From the NCBI RefSeq assembly GCF_020715565.1, contig NZ_CP085839.1, positions 1,860,001 through 1,924,000 on the forward strand: a stretch of DNA of 64,000 nt. The letters are read 5' to 3'. Made by a program: the position numbers and the translations under genes. The notes beneath the pieces are model-generated. The model had not been told where the DNA came from and ran no database searches. It was given only the letters and a program-made list of their open reading frames with translations. Source of the DNA: Nocardioides sp. Kera G14. GTDB lineage: Bacteria; Actinomycetota; Actinomycetes; Propionibacteriales; Nocardioidaceae. Below, one piece after another: positions 40,989 through 49,482 of the stretch (position 1 is its first letter; every line of letters starts with the position of its first letter).

Positions 40989-41612
40989 TTGACCACCACC
41001 GAAGCAGTGACCACCGTTGCCGATGCCGAGCGCGCGAAGGCCGGCTCGCCGGCGCAGCGCGAGCGACGCAAGCGCATCCTGGACGCCACGATCGACCTCG
41101 CCTCCGAAGGCGGCTTCGACGCGGTCCAGATGCGCGAGGTGGCCGAGCGGGCCGAGGTCGCACTGGGCACGCTCTACCGCTACTTCCCCTCCAAGATCCA
41201 CCTGCTCGTCGCGGCGCTGGGCCGCGAGTTCGAGGGCACCGAGGCGCGTACGTCGACCCGCGTGACTCCGGGCGACACGGCCCACGAGCGCGTGATGTAC
41301 ATCCTGTCGCGCATGACGAAGAGCATGCAGCGCCAACCGCAGCTGACCGAGGCGATGGTGCGGGCCTTCATGTTCGCCGACTCGTCGGTGACCGACGAGA
41401 TCCACCTCGTCGGCATGCAGCTCACCGCCGTGATCTCCCGCGCCATGGCGGGCTCCCCCGACCACAGCGACGCCACCGCCGAGGAGGCCGCGATCATCCG
41501 CGTCATCTCCGACGTCTGGCTCTCCGCCCTCGTCTCCTGGGTCACCGGCCGGATGGCCGCCAAGGAGGTCGAGAACCACCTCGACACGGCAGTGAAACTC
41601 ATCCTGCCGTAG
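40989..41612 (+). CDS. kstR: KstR, TetR-family repressor of steroid catabolism
   Basis: A 207-residue TetR-family regulator. The N-terminal HTH region QRERRKRILDATIDLASEGGFDAVQMREVAERAEVALGTLYRYFPSKIHLLVAALGREF is nearly the KstR signature. The C-terminal ligand domain, with MQRQPQLTEAMVRAFMFADSSV and ISDVWLSALVSWVTGRM, also matches KstR, which binds 3-oxo-cholestenoyl-CoA thioesters and then leaves DNA. TTG 40989 is the likely start, preceded by GAGGAGG; GTG 41007 is an alternative. Two operator-like boxes in its upstream region suggest self-control. Confidence 0.93.
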   Translation: MTTTEAVTTVADAERAKAGSPAQRERRKRILDATIDLASEGGFDAVQMREVAERAEVALGTLYRYFPSKIHLLVAALGREFEGTEARTSTRVTPGDTAHERVMYILSRMTKSMQRQPQLTEAMVRAFMFADSSVTDEIHLVGMQLTAVISRAMAGSPDHSDATAEEAAIIRVISDVWLSALVSWVTGRMAAKEVENHLDTAVKLILP

Positions 41613-41618
41613 GGCGGA

Positions 41619-42386
41619 TCACCCTCCGTAGGCGTGGGTGGCGGTAGCGCCGCCGTCGATGGCGATCTCGGCGCCGGTGACGTAGCTCGACTCGTCCGAC
41701 GCCAGGTAGACGTAGAGCGGGGCGATGTCGGCGGGGACGCCGACGCGCTTGAGGGCGACCTTCGAGCCACCCCACTCCATGGCGCTGTCGTCGGCACCCA
41801 TGGCGCGGGTCATGCCGGTGTCGATCATGCCGGGGTGGACGGAGTTCACGCGGATGCCCTTGGGGCCGAGCTCGAGCGCGGCGGCCTTCGAGAGGCCGCG
41901 GATCGCGAACTTCGTGGAGGTGTAGCCCGCGACGAGCGGCATGCCGGCGAGGCCCTCGATCGAGGAGGCGTTGATGATCGAGCCGCCACCAGCCTCGGTC
42001 ATGGCCGAGATGACCGACTTGATGCCGAGGAAGCAGCCGAGCGTGTTGACCCGCCAGAGCAGCTCGTACTCCTCGACGGGGGTGGTCGCGATCTCGTTGA
42101 AACGCAGGATGCCGGCGTTGTTGGCGAGCACGGTCACGGGCCCGAACGCCTCGGCGGTGGCCGCGACGACGTCGGCCCACGAGGACTCCGAGGAGACGTC
42201 GTGGTGCACGAAGCGTGCGTTGTCCCCGAGCTCCTTGGCCAGCAGCGTGCCCGGCTCGTCGGCCACGTCGGCGATCACCACGCGGGCACCCTCGGCCACG
42301 AAGGCGCGGCTGATCGCCTCACCCTGGCCCTGCGCGCCGCCGGTGACGATGGCGACCTTCCCTGCGAGTCGGCCGGTCGAGGTCAT
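41619..42386 (-). CDS. 3-alpha/20-beta-hydroxysteroid dehydrogenase-like SDR
   Basis: A 255-residue SDR closely resembling FabG3/20-beta-HSD (Rv2002) in the segments GSIINASSIEGLAGMPLVAGYTSTKFAIRGLSKAAALELGPKGIRVNSVHPG and YLASDESSYVTGAEIAIDGG. TGGAQGQG (15-22), NNAG, Ser, Tyr (GYTSTK) and Lys are all in place. It would interconvert a steroid hydroxyl and ketone with NAD(H). It overlaps hsd4A by ATGA and is the third gene after fdxD and hsd4A. Its stop is 7 bases from convergent kstR. Confidence 0.87.
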   Translation of the reverse strand: MTSTGRLAGKVAIVTGGAQGQGEAISRAFVAEGARVVIADVADEPGTLLAKELGDNARFVHHDVSSESSWADVVAATAEAFGPVTVLANNAGILRFNEIATTPVEEYELLWRVNTLGCFLGIKSVISAMTEAGGGSIINASSIEGLAGMPLVAGYTSTKFAIRGLSKAAALELGPKGIRVNSVHPGMIDTGMTRAMGADDSAMEWGGSKVALKRVGVPADIAPLYVYLASDESSYVTGAEIAIDGGATATHAYGG

Positions 42387-43312
42387 GCGGAGGCTCCTTC
42401 AGTGGCAACGCTGCGGGCGGTGAGTCGGCCGATCTCGTCGGCGGCGAACGTGATCGACGGGTCGCGGTCGGCGAAGAAGCCGCCCACCTGATCAGCGAGG
42501 TCGGCGGGATCCCAGACCCCGGGTCCGTCCACGTCCCAGCGCGCGGCCACGGTCGGCGCGGCGAGGAGGGCGACCATGCCGCCGTACACGACGAAGACCT
42601 GGCCCGAGACGGCACTGGCCGAGGGTGAGGCGAGGTAGGTGACGAGCGGTGCGACATGCTCCGGCGAGTAGGGGTCGACCTCGAGGCCGGAGTCGTCGGA
42701 GCCGAAGACGTCGGCGGTCATCGCGGTGCGGGCGCGGGGGCAGATCGCGTTGGCCCGCACGCCGGACCGACCGAGGGAGCGGGCGGTCGACAGGGTCAGC
42801 GCGACGATGCCGGCCTTCGCCGCGGCGTAGTTCGGCTGGCCCGGCGGACCGAAGAGGAACGCCTCCGACGCCGTGTTGACGACGGCGGCGTCGACCGGTG
42901 CACCGGTGGACTTAGCCCGGTCGCGCCAGTAGCCCGCAGCGCGGCGGGTGAGGAGCCAGTGGCCACGCAGGTGGATGTCGACGACCTGGTCGAACTCCTC
43001 GTCGGTCATGTTGAAGAGCATCTTGTCGCGGGTGATGCCGGCGTTGTTGACCACGATGTCGAGGCCGCCGAAGGAGTCGAGAGCAGTGGACAGCATCAGG
43101 TCCGCCGTCTCGGCCGAGGAGACGTCACCGGGCGCGACGACCGCAGACCCACCGAAACCCTGGATCTCGGCCAGGGCGTCTGCGGCGGCCTCCGCGGTGA
43201 GGTCATTGAGCACCACCCGCGCGCCTGCGCGCGCCAGTGCCACCGCCTCCGCGCGACCGAGCCCCTGGCCCGACCCCGTGACGATCGCGACCTTGCCGTC
43301 GAGACCGGGCAT
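42383..43312 (-). CDS. hsd4A: Hsd4A-type 17-beta-hydroxysteroid/hydroxyacyl-CoA SDR
   Basis: A 309-residue SDR (M. tuberculosis Hsd4A is 317 aa) with TGSGQGLGRAEA (about 12-24), VLNDL, NNAG, and the catalytic Ser/Tyr/Lys in NTASEAFLFGPPGQPNYAAAK. The C-terminal 70 residues (VVYGGMVALLAAPTVAARWD...) go beyond the SDR core, as in Hsd4A. It follows fdxD as Rv3502c follows Rv3503c. ATG 43312 shares one base with the fdxD stop (TGATG); GTG 43315 is also possible. It oxidises side-chain hydroxyacyl-CoA or a 17-hydroxyl. Confidence 0.85.
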   Translation of the reverse strand: MPGLDGKVAIVTGSGQGLGRAEAVALARAGARVVLNDLTAEAAADALAEIQGFGGSAVVAPGDVSSAETADLMLSTALDSFGGLDIVVNNAGITRDKMLFNMTDEEFDQVVDIHLRGHWLLTRRAAGYWRDRAKSTGAPVDAAVVNTASEAFLFGPPGQPNYAAAKAGIVALTLSTARSLGRSGVRANAICPRARTAMTADVFGSDDSGLEVDPYSPEHVAPLVTYLASPSASAVSGQVFVVYGGMVALLAAPTVAARWDVDGPGVWDPADLADQVGGFFADRDPSITFAADEIGRLTARSVATEGASA

Positions 43313-43509
43313 CACGACTCCACGATCCGCAGGGCCGACTTCGGGCAGGAGGCGACGGCGCGCTCGACCGACGAGCGGTTCGCGTCCGTGACGGTCGGGT
43401 CGCTCACCTGGAGCATGTCGTCGTCGTCGAGCTCGAACATCTCGGGCGCCAACGCCTCACAGACTCCGTTGGATTCACAGAGGTCCCAGTCGACCCTCAC
43501 CTTGGACAC
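43312..43509 (-). CDS. fdxD: FdxD-type [3Fe-4S] ferredoxin
   Basis: A 65-residue ferredoxin (Rv3503c is about 63 aa). Three cluster Cys are visible: two in CESNGVC and one in ASCPKSAL; the position usually held by a fourth Cys is Asn/Gly-like, pointing to a 3Fe-4S cluster. It likely feeds electrons to a steroid P450, none of which is encoded in this window. GTG 43509 has GAGGAG 7 bases upstream. A KstR-type box lies 30 bases upstream of the start. Confidence 0.9.
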   Translation of the reverse strand: MSKVRVDWDLCESNGVCEALAPEMFELDDDDMLQVSDPTVTDANRSSVERAVASCPKSALRIVES

Positions 43510-43538
43510 CGGATCTCCTCCATCACGCAACAACGAAC

Positions 43539-43552
43539 TAGAACACGTTCTA
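43539..43552. promoter_or_regulatory. KstR-type operator upstream of fdxD
   Basis: TAGAACACGTTCTA, identical to the boxes at 23053 and 53406. It drives the minus-strand fdxD-hsd4A-SDR unit and separates it from the end of the mce operon at 43582. Confidence 0.9.
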
Positions 43553-43581
43553 CTTGAGCGGAAGTCTAGCCACAGCCGGCG

Positions 43582-44136
43582 CTACGGCGCCACCATCTCG
43601 TCCAGCAGCCAGTGCCCGTCGCGGCGGACGAGCGTCACCAGCTCCCACGTCGGGCTGACGACCGACTTCTTCTGCGCCGAGGCGCTGGCCGTCTGGTTGA
43701 CGTAGAGCAGCGCCTTCGCGCGATCGGCGGTGGCCGAGACCAGGGCGACGGAGCAGACCTGGGGCGTGCATGTCGTGGGCTGTGTCGTGGTGGCGGTCAG
43801 CGGTGCGATCACTGCGGTCACCGTGACCTTCTGCGCCGCCTGGGCGGGGCGGGTCGAGGCGGCGGGCAGGGTCGCGTCGTACGCGCGCTGCATGCGCGAG
43901 GTCATCACGGCCTTCGCGGCCTTGATGTCCGCGTCGGAGGAGGCGGCGCGCCACGACATCGCACGCGTCGTCAGGCGGGCGGCCTCGGACATGATCGAGG
44001 CCCGCTGGCCGGACGCCGTGAGTTCACCGCCTGGCGCCACGTCGCTGCGGTCGGCCCGCCAGCCGACGTACCCGAGGGCGGCGAGGGCGAGGAGCAGGAC
44101 GACGACCAGGAGCGAGAGCCGTAGGGGACGCGTCAT
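43582..44136 (-). CDS. Mce-associated membrane protein (Mam4B-like)
   Basis: A 184-residue protein with one N-terminal membrane helix (about residues 5-24) and a periplasmic domain of the NTF2-like Mce-associated type (TWELVTLVRRDGHWLLDEMV at the end). Two Cys in TCTPQVCS may pair. It is the last gene of the mce operon, equivalent by position to Rv3492c. Such proteins stabilise or assist the Mce complex. ATG 44136 overlaps the upstream stop (ATGA). Confidence 0.82.
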   Translation of the reverse strand: MTRPLRLSLLVVVLLLALAALGYVGWRADRSDVAPGGELTASGQRASIMSEAARLTTRAMSWRAASSDADIKAAKAVMTSRMQRAYDATLPAASTRPAQAAQKVTVTAVIAPLTATTTQPTTCTPQVCSVALVSATADRAKALLYVNQTASASAQKKSVVSPTWELVTLVRRDGHWLLDEMVAP

Positions 44137-44678
44137 GAGACACCTGCCAGGTCGGAGATCCGCCACCCTGAGCCTGTCCGGGTCAACGTGACGACGAGCC
44201 GGTAGGAGTCGCAGCGCGCACCCGCGGTGGGGCACTCCGTCGTCGCCTGGACGGACGTGGTGTCGATGTTGGAGACGGTGTTGCGTGCCGTCACGAGCAG
44301 GACGGCGGTGGTCGCCGTGATCCGGTTGACGGCGACATGGTCGACGGTGCCCTTGGAGACCGACTGGGCCTGCTGCGCGGCGGCCTTGAGGTCGACCGAG
44401 GTGGCGTCGTACTGCTCCAGGAACGTGCCGGTCGAGAGCGCCTTCATCTTCGCGATCCTGCTGTCCATGTCCTTGTAGTCGACGTCGAGGAAGGCCAGCA
44501 CGCCGGCCTTCGCCGCCTTCTCGGCGGCGGTGACGGAGGCGACGTGCGCCTCGGCCTTCGTGTCCCACGGGAGCGCGCGCGCCCCGAGCACGAGTACGAC
44601 GACGACCCCGACGAGCACGAGCGCGATCAGGCCGGCGAGGACGGTCTCGATCCGGCCCCAGCGAGTGTCACTGGCCAC
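44133..44678 (-). CDS. Mce-associated membrane protein (Mam4A-like)
   Basis: A 181-residue protein with one N-terminal helix (about 13-33) and a C-terminal NTF2-like domain ending RLVVTLTRTGSGWRISDL. It corresponds by position to Rv3493c. The GTG at 44678 overlaps the mceF end by 11 bases, and the stop overlaps the next gene by ATGA. Two Cys (ECPTAGARC) could form a disulfide. Likely an accessory factor for sterol import. Confidence 0.82.
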   Translation of the reverse strand: MASDTRWGRIETVLAGLIALVLVGVVVVLVLGARALPWDTKAEAHVASVTAAEKAAKAGVLAFLDVDYKDMDSRIAKMKALSTGTFLEQYDATSVDLKAAAQQAQSVSKGTVDHVAVNRITATTAVLLVTARNTVSNIDTTSVQATTECPTAGARCDSYRLVVTLTRTGSGWRISDLAGVS

Positions 44679-45984
44679 GCGACACCGGGCCGATCAGCAT
44701 CGACTGCCAGGCATCGCTGCCGAGGATCGAGAGCGGTCCCGTGGTGCTGGACCCGGAGCCCGAGCCGGAGGTGGGGGCGATGGTCACGTCGGATCCATCG
44801 GCGTCGGTGGCCTTCCGGCTGAGCGAGGCGTAGGGATTCACGTGGTAGATCGGGTCGCTGTCGTCCACCGCCGGGGCGAGGTTGACGCCGCGCTGCACGA
44901 TCGGGTCGCTGCCGGTGTAACCCGGCTGCGCGCGCGGGTCGGTGCACTTGGCCGGATAGGACTCGACGTCCTGGCGGAGGTCGGTCGGATCCGCCCACTG
45001 CGACGCCGGCATGTAGCCCTTGGTGCAGGGCGGCGAGGTGTAGGTGAACTGCAGGTTGATGTGGGCGTAGTTGTCGCCCGGGGTGCCGATCAGCGCGTTC
45101 TTGACGCTGAGGGGGAAGGTCACGAGGACCTGCTCCAGCGCCGGCAGTCGGGCTGTGAGCACCTGGTTGACCGTCACGAGGTTCGAGATGAACTGGGGCA
45201 GCACCGGGTTCAGGCCGTCGACGAGCGACTGGACCTGCTTGAGCGTCTCAGGCCCGCCCTGGATGATGTCGCGCAACTGTGGGTCGGAGGACTTGAGCGT
45301 CGCCGTCACCTGCTTGAGCCCGCGGGCGAACGACTGGATGTCGTCGCTGTGCGCCTGCTGGGTCTTCAGCACCTGCTGTCCGGACTGGAGCAGGTCGAGG
45401 GTGCTGTCCTCGTGATCCAGCGCCGCACCGATCAAGGTGTCACCGGAGTCGACCAGCTGGCGCAGGTTCTCGGCGTTGCCCTGGAACATCGTGCCGAGCT
45501 CGCTGACCACGGTCCGCAGGTCGTCGGGATTGACCGAGGTGGTGAAGCTGTCGAGCGACTCGAGGAGCTTGTCGGTCGACGGCGGGAGCGTGGCGTTGGT
45601 GGGGTCGATCCGGTCGCCGTCGGCGAGGTAGGGCCCCGCGTCGTGCGTGGGGAGGAAGTTGACATACTGCTCCCCCACTGCCGACAGGTCCGCCACCTGC
45701 ACCTCCGCGTCGCGCGGGACGCGGGCGTCGGAGTGGAGGGCCAGCGTCACCCTTACGCCGGCGGGCGTCAGGTCCATCGCGGAGACCTTGCCGATCTTGA
45801 GCCCGCGGTAGTCCACCTCGCTGCCCACGTAGAGGCCACCCGAGGCCGGCAGGTCCATGGAGACCGCGACCCCGCGGCCGAGCGCCTTGTCGACGACGCC
45901 GAGGTAGGTTCCGCCGACATAGAGGATCCCGACCACCGCGAGGGTGAGGAAGAGCAGGAGACGGATCTTGACGCTGCGGGTCAC
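44668..45984 (-). CDS. mce4F: Mce4F, Mce-family substrate-binding subunit
   Basis: A 438-residue Mce protein: membrane helix (about 8-28), MCE/MlaD domain (about 38-115, with YVGSEVDYRGLKIGKV and QVADLSAVGEQYVNFLP), a long helical region, and a C-terminal tail ending in low-complexity Ser/Gly. The helical parts of the six Mce proteins are thought to form a hydrophobic channel for sterol. GTG 45984 overlaps the mceE stop (GTGA). Confidence 0.88.
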   Translation of the reverse strand: MTRSVKIRLLLFLTLAVVGILYVGGTYLGVVDKALGRGVAVSMDLPASGGLYVGSEVDYRGLKIGKVSAMDLTPAGVRVTLALHSDARVPRDAEVQVADLSAVGEQYVNFLPTHDAGPYLADGDRIDPTNATLPPSTDKLLESLDSFTTSVNPDDLRTVVSELGTMFQGNAENLRQLVDSGDTLIGAALDHEDSTLDLLQSGQQVLKTQQAHSDDIQSFARGLKQVTATLKSSDPQLRDIIQGGPETLKQVQSLVDGLNPVLPQFISNLVTVNQVLTARLPALEQVLVTFPLSVKNALIGTPGDNYAHINLQFTYTSPPCTKGYMPASQWADPTDLRQDVESYPAKCTDPRAQPGYTGSDPIVQRGVNLAPAVDDSDPIYHVNPYASLSRKATDADGSDVTIAPTSGSGSGSSTTGPLSILGSDAWQSMLIGPVSRGQ

Positions 45985-47309
45985 TTCTTCGTCCCTCCCA
46001 AGCCGCCGAGGAGCCCGCCGAGCAACCCACCGGAGGAGCCGCTCGACCCGCCCGTCGACCTACTGCCTCCGAGGATCTGGTTGAGCAGATTCGGGAGCCC
46101 GGCGCTGGTTCCGCTCTTGGACTTCGCGGTGCCCTTCGACGACTTGGTACCGGCGGCGGACGACGCGTCGGCCTTGCCGACCATGGAGCAGACGAAGTCC
46201 TGCTGCAGCAGGGTGCACAGGGGGCCGATGAGCGGCTGCAGCTGCGAGCAGCCCTGGGCGTACGTCGAGCACAGCTGCAGCAGCTGGGGCAGGCCGGTGT
46301 TGCTGCCGGTCGTCAGCCCCGTGAGCAGCTGGTCGAGGTCGATGTTCATGTGGAAGAGCGCGTTGGAGTACTCGCCGCGGGCGAGGTCCTCGGCCTGCTT
46401 CGGCCACGGATAGCTCGCCGCCATCATCAGGCCGCGTGGCAACGCGTCTCCGGCCTCCGCGAGCTTGCTCAGCGTGGGCTGGAGGCTCTTGAGTGCGGAG
46501 ACGATGTTGGCGCCGCTGGCGTCGATCACGTGCGTGGCCACGGTGCCGAGCTGGTCGAGCGAGGTGAGCATGGTCATCAGATCACGGTGCTGCTCGTGCA
46601 GCACCTTGAGCGCAGGCCCGAAGGAGTCGATCGCCTTCTCGATCTTGGGCGTCTCGGCGTTGAGCGTCTTCGTCAGCCGGTCGACCTGGGTCATCGCGTC
46701 GATGATGGAGCTGCGGTGCTGGTTGAGCGAGGTGACGAGCGTGTTGAGCTGGCCGAGCACGTCGCGCATGTTGCCCTGGCGCTGCTCCATCATGGCGTTG
46801 AGCTCGGTGCTGATGGTCTTGAGCTGGCCGACACCGCCGCGCGAGAGCAGGAACGAGAGGGCGCCGAGCACCTCCTCGACCTCCGGGTTGCGCCCGGAGC
46901 GGTCGATCGGGATGTCAGCACCGTCCTTGAGCCGCCCGGCCGTGTCGACCGTCGACCCGGCCGGCGGCGTGAGGGAGATGTACTTCTCCCCCAGCAGGCT
47001 GGTCTGGCGTACGTCGGCATGCGCATCGGCCGGCAGCACGATGTCCTTGCGGATGGTCATCACGACCTTCGCGTTCCAGCCGTCCCGCTCGACGCTCTCG
47101 ACCTGTCCGACCGCGACGTCGTTCGCCATCACGAGGGTCCGGGGAACGACGTCGACGACGTCGGCGAACTCGGCGGTCACGCGGTACCCGTCGGACTTCT
47201 TCACCGGCTTGCCGGGAAGCGGCAGGTCATAGGCCTGCAGGCTCTGGCATCCGCTCACGACGAGCGCGAGGGCGACGACGGCGACGACGGCCGCGAGGAG
47301 GCGCCTCAC
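45981..47309 (-). CDS. mce4E: Mce4E, Mce-family lipoprotein
   Basis: A 442-residue Mce protein with a lipoprotein signal: lipobox VVSGC puts the modified Cys at residue 21, as in other MceE subunits. The MCE domain spans about 40-120 (VAVGQVESVERDGWNAKVVM, TSLLGEKYISL). The C-terminus is a Ser/Gly/Lys-rich tail ending in repeated GGLLGGLLGGLGG. GTG 47309 overlaps the mceD stop (GTGA). Confidence 0.9.
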   Translation of the reverse strand: MRRLLAAVVAVVALALVVSGCQSLQAYDLPLPGKPVKKSDGYRVTAEFADVVDVVPRTLVMANDVAVGQVESVERDGWNAKVVMTIRKDIVLPADAHADVRQTSLLGEKYISLTPPAGSTVDTAGRLKDGADIPIDRSGRNPEVEEVLGALSFLLSRGGVGQLKTISTELNAMMEQRQGNMRDVLGQLNTLVTSLNQHRSSIIDAMTQVDRLTKTLNAETPKIEKAIDSFGPALKVLHEQHRDLMTMLTSLDQLGTVATHVIDASGANIVSALKSLQPTLSKLAEAGDALPRGLMMAASYPWPKQAEDLARGEYSNALFHMNIDLDQLLTGLTTGSNTGLPQLLQLCSTYAQGCSQLQPLIGPLCTLLQQDFVCSMVGKADASSAAGTKSSKGTAKSKSGTSAGLPNLLNQILGGSRSTGGSSGSSGGLLGGLLGGLGGTKK

Positions 47310-48496
47310 TTCTTGGCCGCCTTCGAGCTGAGCTGGGAGAGCTGGTCGGTGAGGGCGCCGATTCCGCCGCTGCCGCTGCCCGGCGTGACGCCCGAGATGC
47401 CGTGGAGCCCGAAGCCGTCGATCACGCCGGCGCCGATGTCGTTGGTCACCGTCGCCGGGACGAGCGCCTTGATCAGAGAGCAGAGCGCGGAGGCGTTCGG
47501 GATCTTGTCGGCCGTGACCACGTTGCAGAGCACGCCCGGCAGGTCGGAGGCGAGCGGCCCGAACTGGAAGCGGGCCCCCTCCGTGCCTGTGCCGGTGTCG
47601 AAGCCGTCACCGAGGTTCGCCAGGCCGAGCGGAGCGAGCTGGACGGTCGTGCCGAGGGAGTCCTTCTGCTTGGCCAGGATCTCGATCGTGTCGCTCAGCT
47701 TCTTGACGTCGGTGATCAGGGCGCCCTTGTTGTCCTTGACGAAGCTCCGGGTGACGGAGACCGCATCGGCGATGGCGTCGAGCGCCTTCGCGAGGTCGGG
47801 GCTCTCCGTGGCCAGCTGGGTCGAGACGCCCGAGAGCTTGGTGAGGAACTGCGAGACGGTCGTGTCGTTCTGCTTGAGCTTCTCGCTCAGCGCCGCGAGG
47901 CCGTCGACGGTCTGGAAGAGGTTGTCCGAGTTGTCGCCGAGGGTCTGGGCCGCCTTCGAGAGGTTCTCGATCATGTCGTGGCCCGCCTGGCCGTTGCCCT
48001 TGAGTGCCTTCGCGCTGTCGGCGAGGACCGCGCCGAGGGCGCCGTCCTTGTTGGCGCCGTTGGGTCCCAACGCGTCGGTGAGCTCGCCCAGGCTGGAGTA
48101 GATCTGGTCCATCTCGACGGGGGTCACCGAGCGGGCGAGCGGGATGTCGCCGTCGTCCTTCAACGTCGGCCCGCCGTCGTACGCCGGCACGAGCTGGACG
48201 AAGCGGTCGGCGACGAGCGTCGGGGTCACGAGTGCGGCCTTCACGTCGCTCGGGAGCTTGTACTGGTCGTCGTACTCCATCGTCACCTTGACGGTGGAGC
48301 CCTCCGGCTTGACCGACGTCACCTTCCCGACGGCCACACCCATGATCGTCACGTCGGTGCCGGGATAGATGCTGATCGCGTTGGTGAAGTGGGCGGTGAC
48401 CGTGCGGTGACCGCCGCCCATCGGCAGCAGGAGCAGGGCGATGAGGACGATCGGGATCGCCAGGGCCGCGATGAGCTTGGAGCGCGTGAGCCTCAT
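47306..48496 (-). CDS. mce4D: Mce4D, Mce-family subunit
   Basis: A 396-residue Mce protein with an N-terminal helix (about 7-27) and MCE domain (about 30-110: YPGTDVTIMGVAVGKVTSVKPEG, VTPTLVADRFVQLVP). A long helical region and a Gly/Ser-rich end follow. ATG 48496 overlaps the mceC stop (ATGA); the frame upstream of it lies over mceC. Confidence 0.88.
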   Translation of the reverse strand: MRLTRSKLIAALAIPIVLIALLLLPMGGGHRTVTAHFTNAISIYPGTDVTIMGVAVGKVTSVKPEGSTVKVTMEYDDQYKLPSDVKAALVTPTLVADRFVQLVPAYDGGPTLKDDGDIPLARSVTPVEMDQIYSSLGELTDALGPNGANKDGALGAVLADSAKALKGNGQAGHDMIENLSKAAQTLGDNSDNLFQTVDGLAALSEKLKQNDTTVSQFLTKLSGVSTQLATESPDLAKALDAIADAVSVTRSFVKDNKGALITDVKKLSDTIEILAKQKDSLGTTVQLAPLGLANLGDGFDTGTGTEGARFQFGPLASDLPGVLCNVVTADKIPNASALCSLIKALVPATVTNDIGAGVIDGFGLHGISGVTPGSGSGGIGALTDQLSQLSSKAAKK

Positions 48497-49482
48497 GGCG
48501 CCATCCCGGGACGGCGGCCGGGCACGAACTCGCCGGTGGCCATGCCACCGAGGTTCGGCACGTAGGCGTCGAACCACGGACCCGACCCGATGATGTTGAT
48601 CAGGATCGAGGCGTACGGTCCGTAGTACTTCACGGTGTCGGAGAGCTCCTGCTTGCGCGCGTTGAGGAAGCTGATCGCGGTGTCGAGCTCCTTGAGCGCG
48701 GGCCCGATCGTCTTCTCGTTGTCCTTCACCAAGCCCTTGAGCTGCGTGGCCAGGGACGTCGCGGTGACGAGGAGCTTGTGGATGTCGTCGCGGCGCTGGA
48801 TGAGCGTCGTGAAGATCTGGTTGCCCTGCCCCATGAGGTTGACCAGTTCCTCACTGTGATCGTTGATGAGCTTCACGACGTCGTTCGCGTTCGTGAGCAG
48901 GCTGGCGAGGTCGTCGTTCTTGCTCGCGATGGTCGTCGACAGCCGGGCGATCCCGTCGAAGCTGCTGCGGATCTCGGGCGTGGCCTGCTGGAGCGTGTCG
49001 CCGAGGACGTTGAGTGAGTCGGCGAGCTGGGTGGTGTCGATCTTCTGGGTCGTGTCGGTGAGCTGGCTGAGGGTGGAGACGATGTCGTAGCTCGCGGAGG
49101 TGTGCTTGAGCGGGATGGTGCCGCCGGCCTCGATCTGCCCGCTCCCCTTGGGGGTGAGGTTGAGGAACTTCTCGCCGAGCAGGTTGAGCACCTCGATCGA
49201 CGCCGTCGTGTCCTTGCCCAGCGGGTGCCCGTCGACGTCGAAGTCCACCCGCACGTGGGCTCCGTCGATCGCGATGTGGTCCACCCGGCCGACCCGGATG
49301 CCCGCCACCTCGACCCGTGCGCCGACGTGGAGTCCCGAGCTGTCGGAGAACTCCGCGTGGTACGTCGTCCCGCGCATGCCCGGCAGGTGCTGGAGGTTGA
49401 AGGCCGCGATGAGGAGCACGGCGAGCACGAGCGCCGTGATCACGCCGACGCGGCGCAGTTGGCGGGGGGTGTGGGCGGCCAT
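48493..49482 (-). CDS. mce4C: Mce4C, Mce-family subunit
   Basis: A 329-residue Mce protein: helix (about 12-30), MCE domain (about 38-115: HVGARVEVAGIRVGRVDHIAIDGA, EVLNLLGEKFLNLTPKG), then heptad-like helices. ATG 49482 shares one base with the mceB stop (TGATG). It ends by ATGA overlap with mceD. Confidence 0.88.
   Translation of the reverse strand: MAAHTPRQLRRVGVITALVLAVLLIAAFNLQHLPGMRGTTYHAEFSDSSGLHVGARVEVAGIRVGRVDHIAIDGAHVRVDFDVDGHPLGKDTTASIEVLNLLGEKFLNLTPKGSGQIEAGGTIPLKHTSASYDIVSTLSQLTDTTQKIDTTQLADSLNVLGDTLQQATPEIRSSFDGIARLSTTIASKNDDLASLLTNANDVVKLINDHSEELVNLMGQGNQIFTTLIQRRDDIHKLLVTATSLATQLKGLVKDNEKTIGPALKELDTAISFLNARKQELSDTVKYYGPYASILINIIGSGPWFDAYVPNLGGMATGEFVPGRRPGMAP

Noticed and set aside
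46000..46060. Gly/Leu/Ser repeat at the end of mce4E as a mobile repeat
   Set aside because: It is amino-acid low complexity, common at Mce protein C-termini, and has no copy elsewhere in the window.
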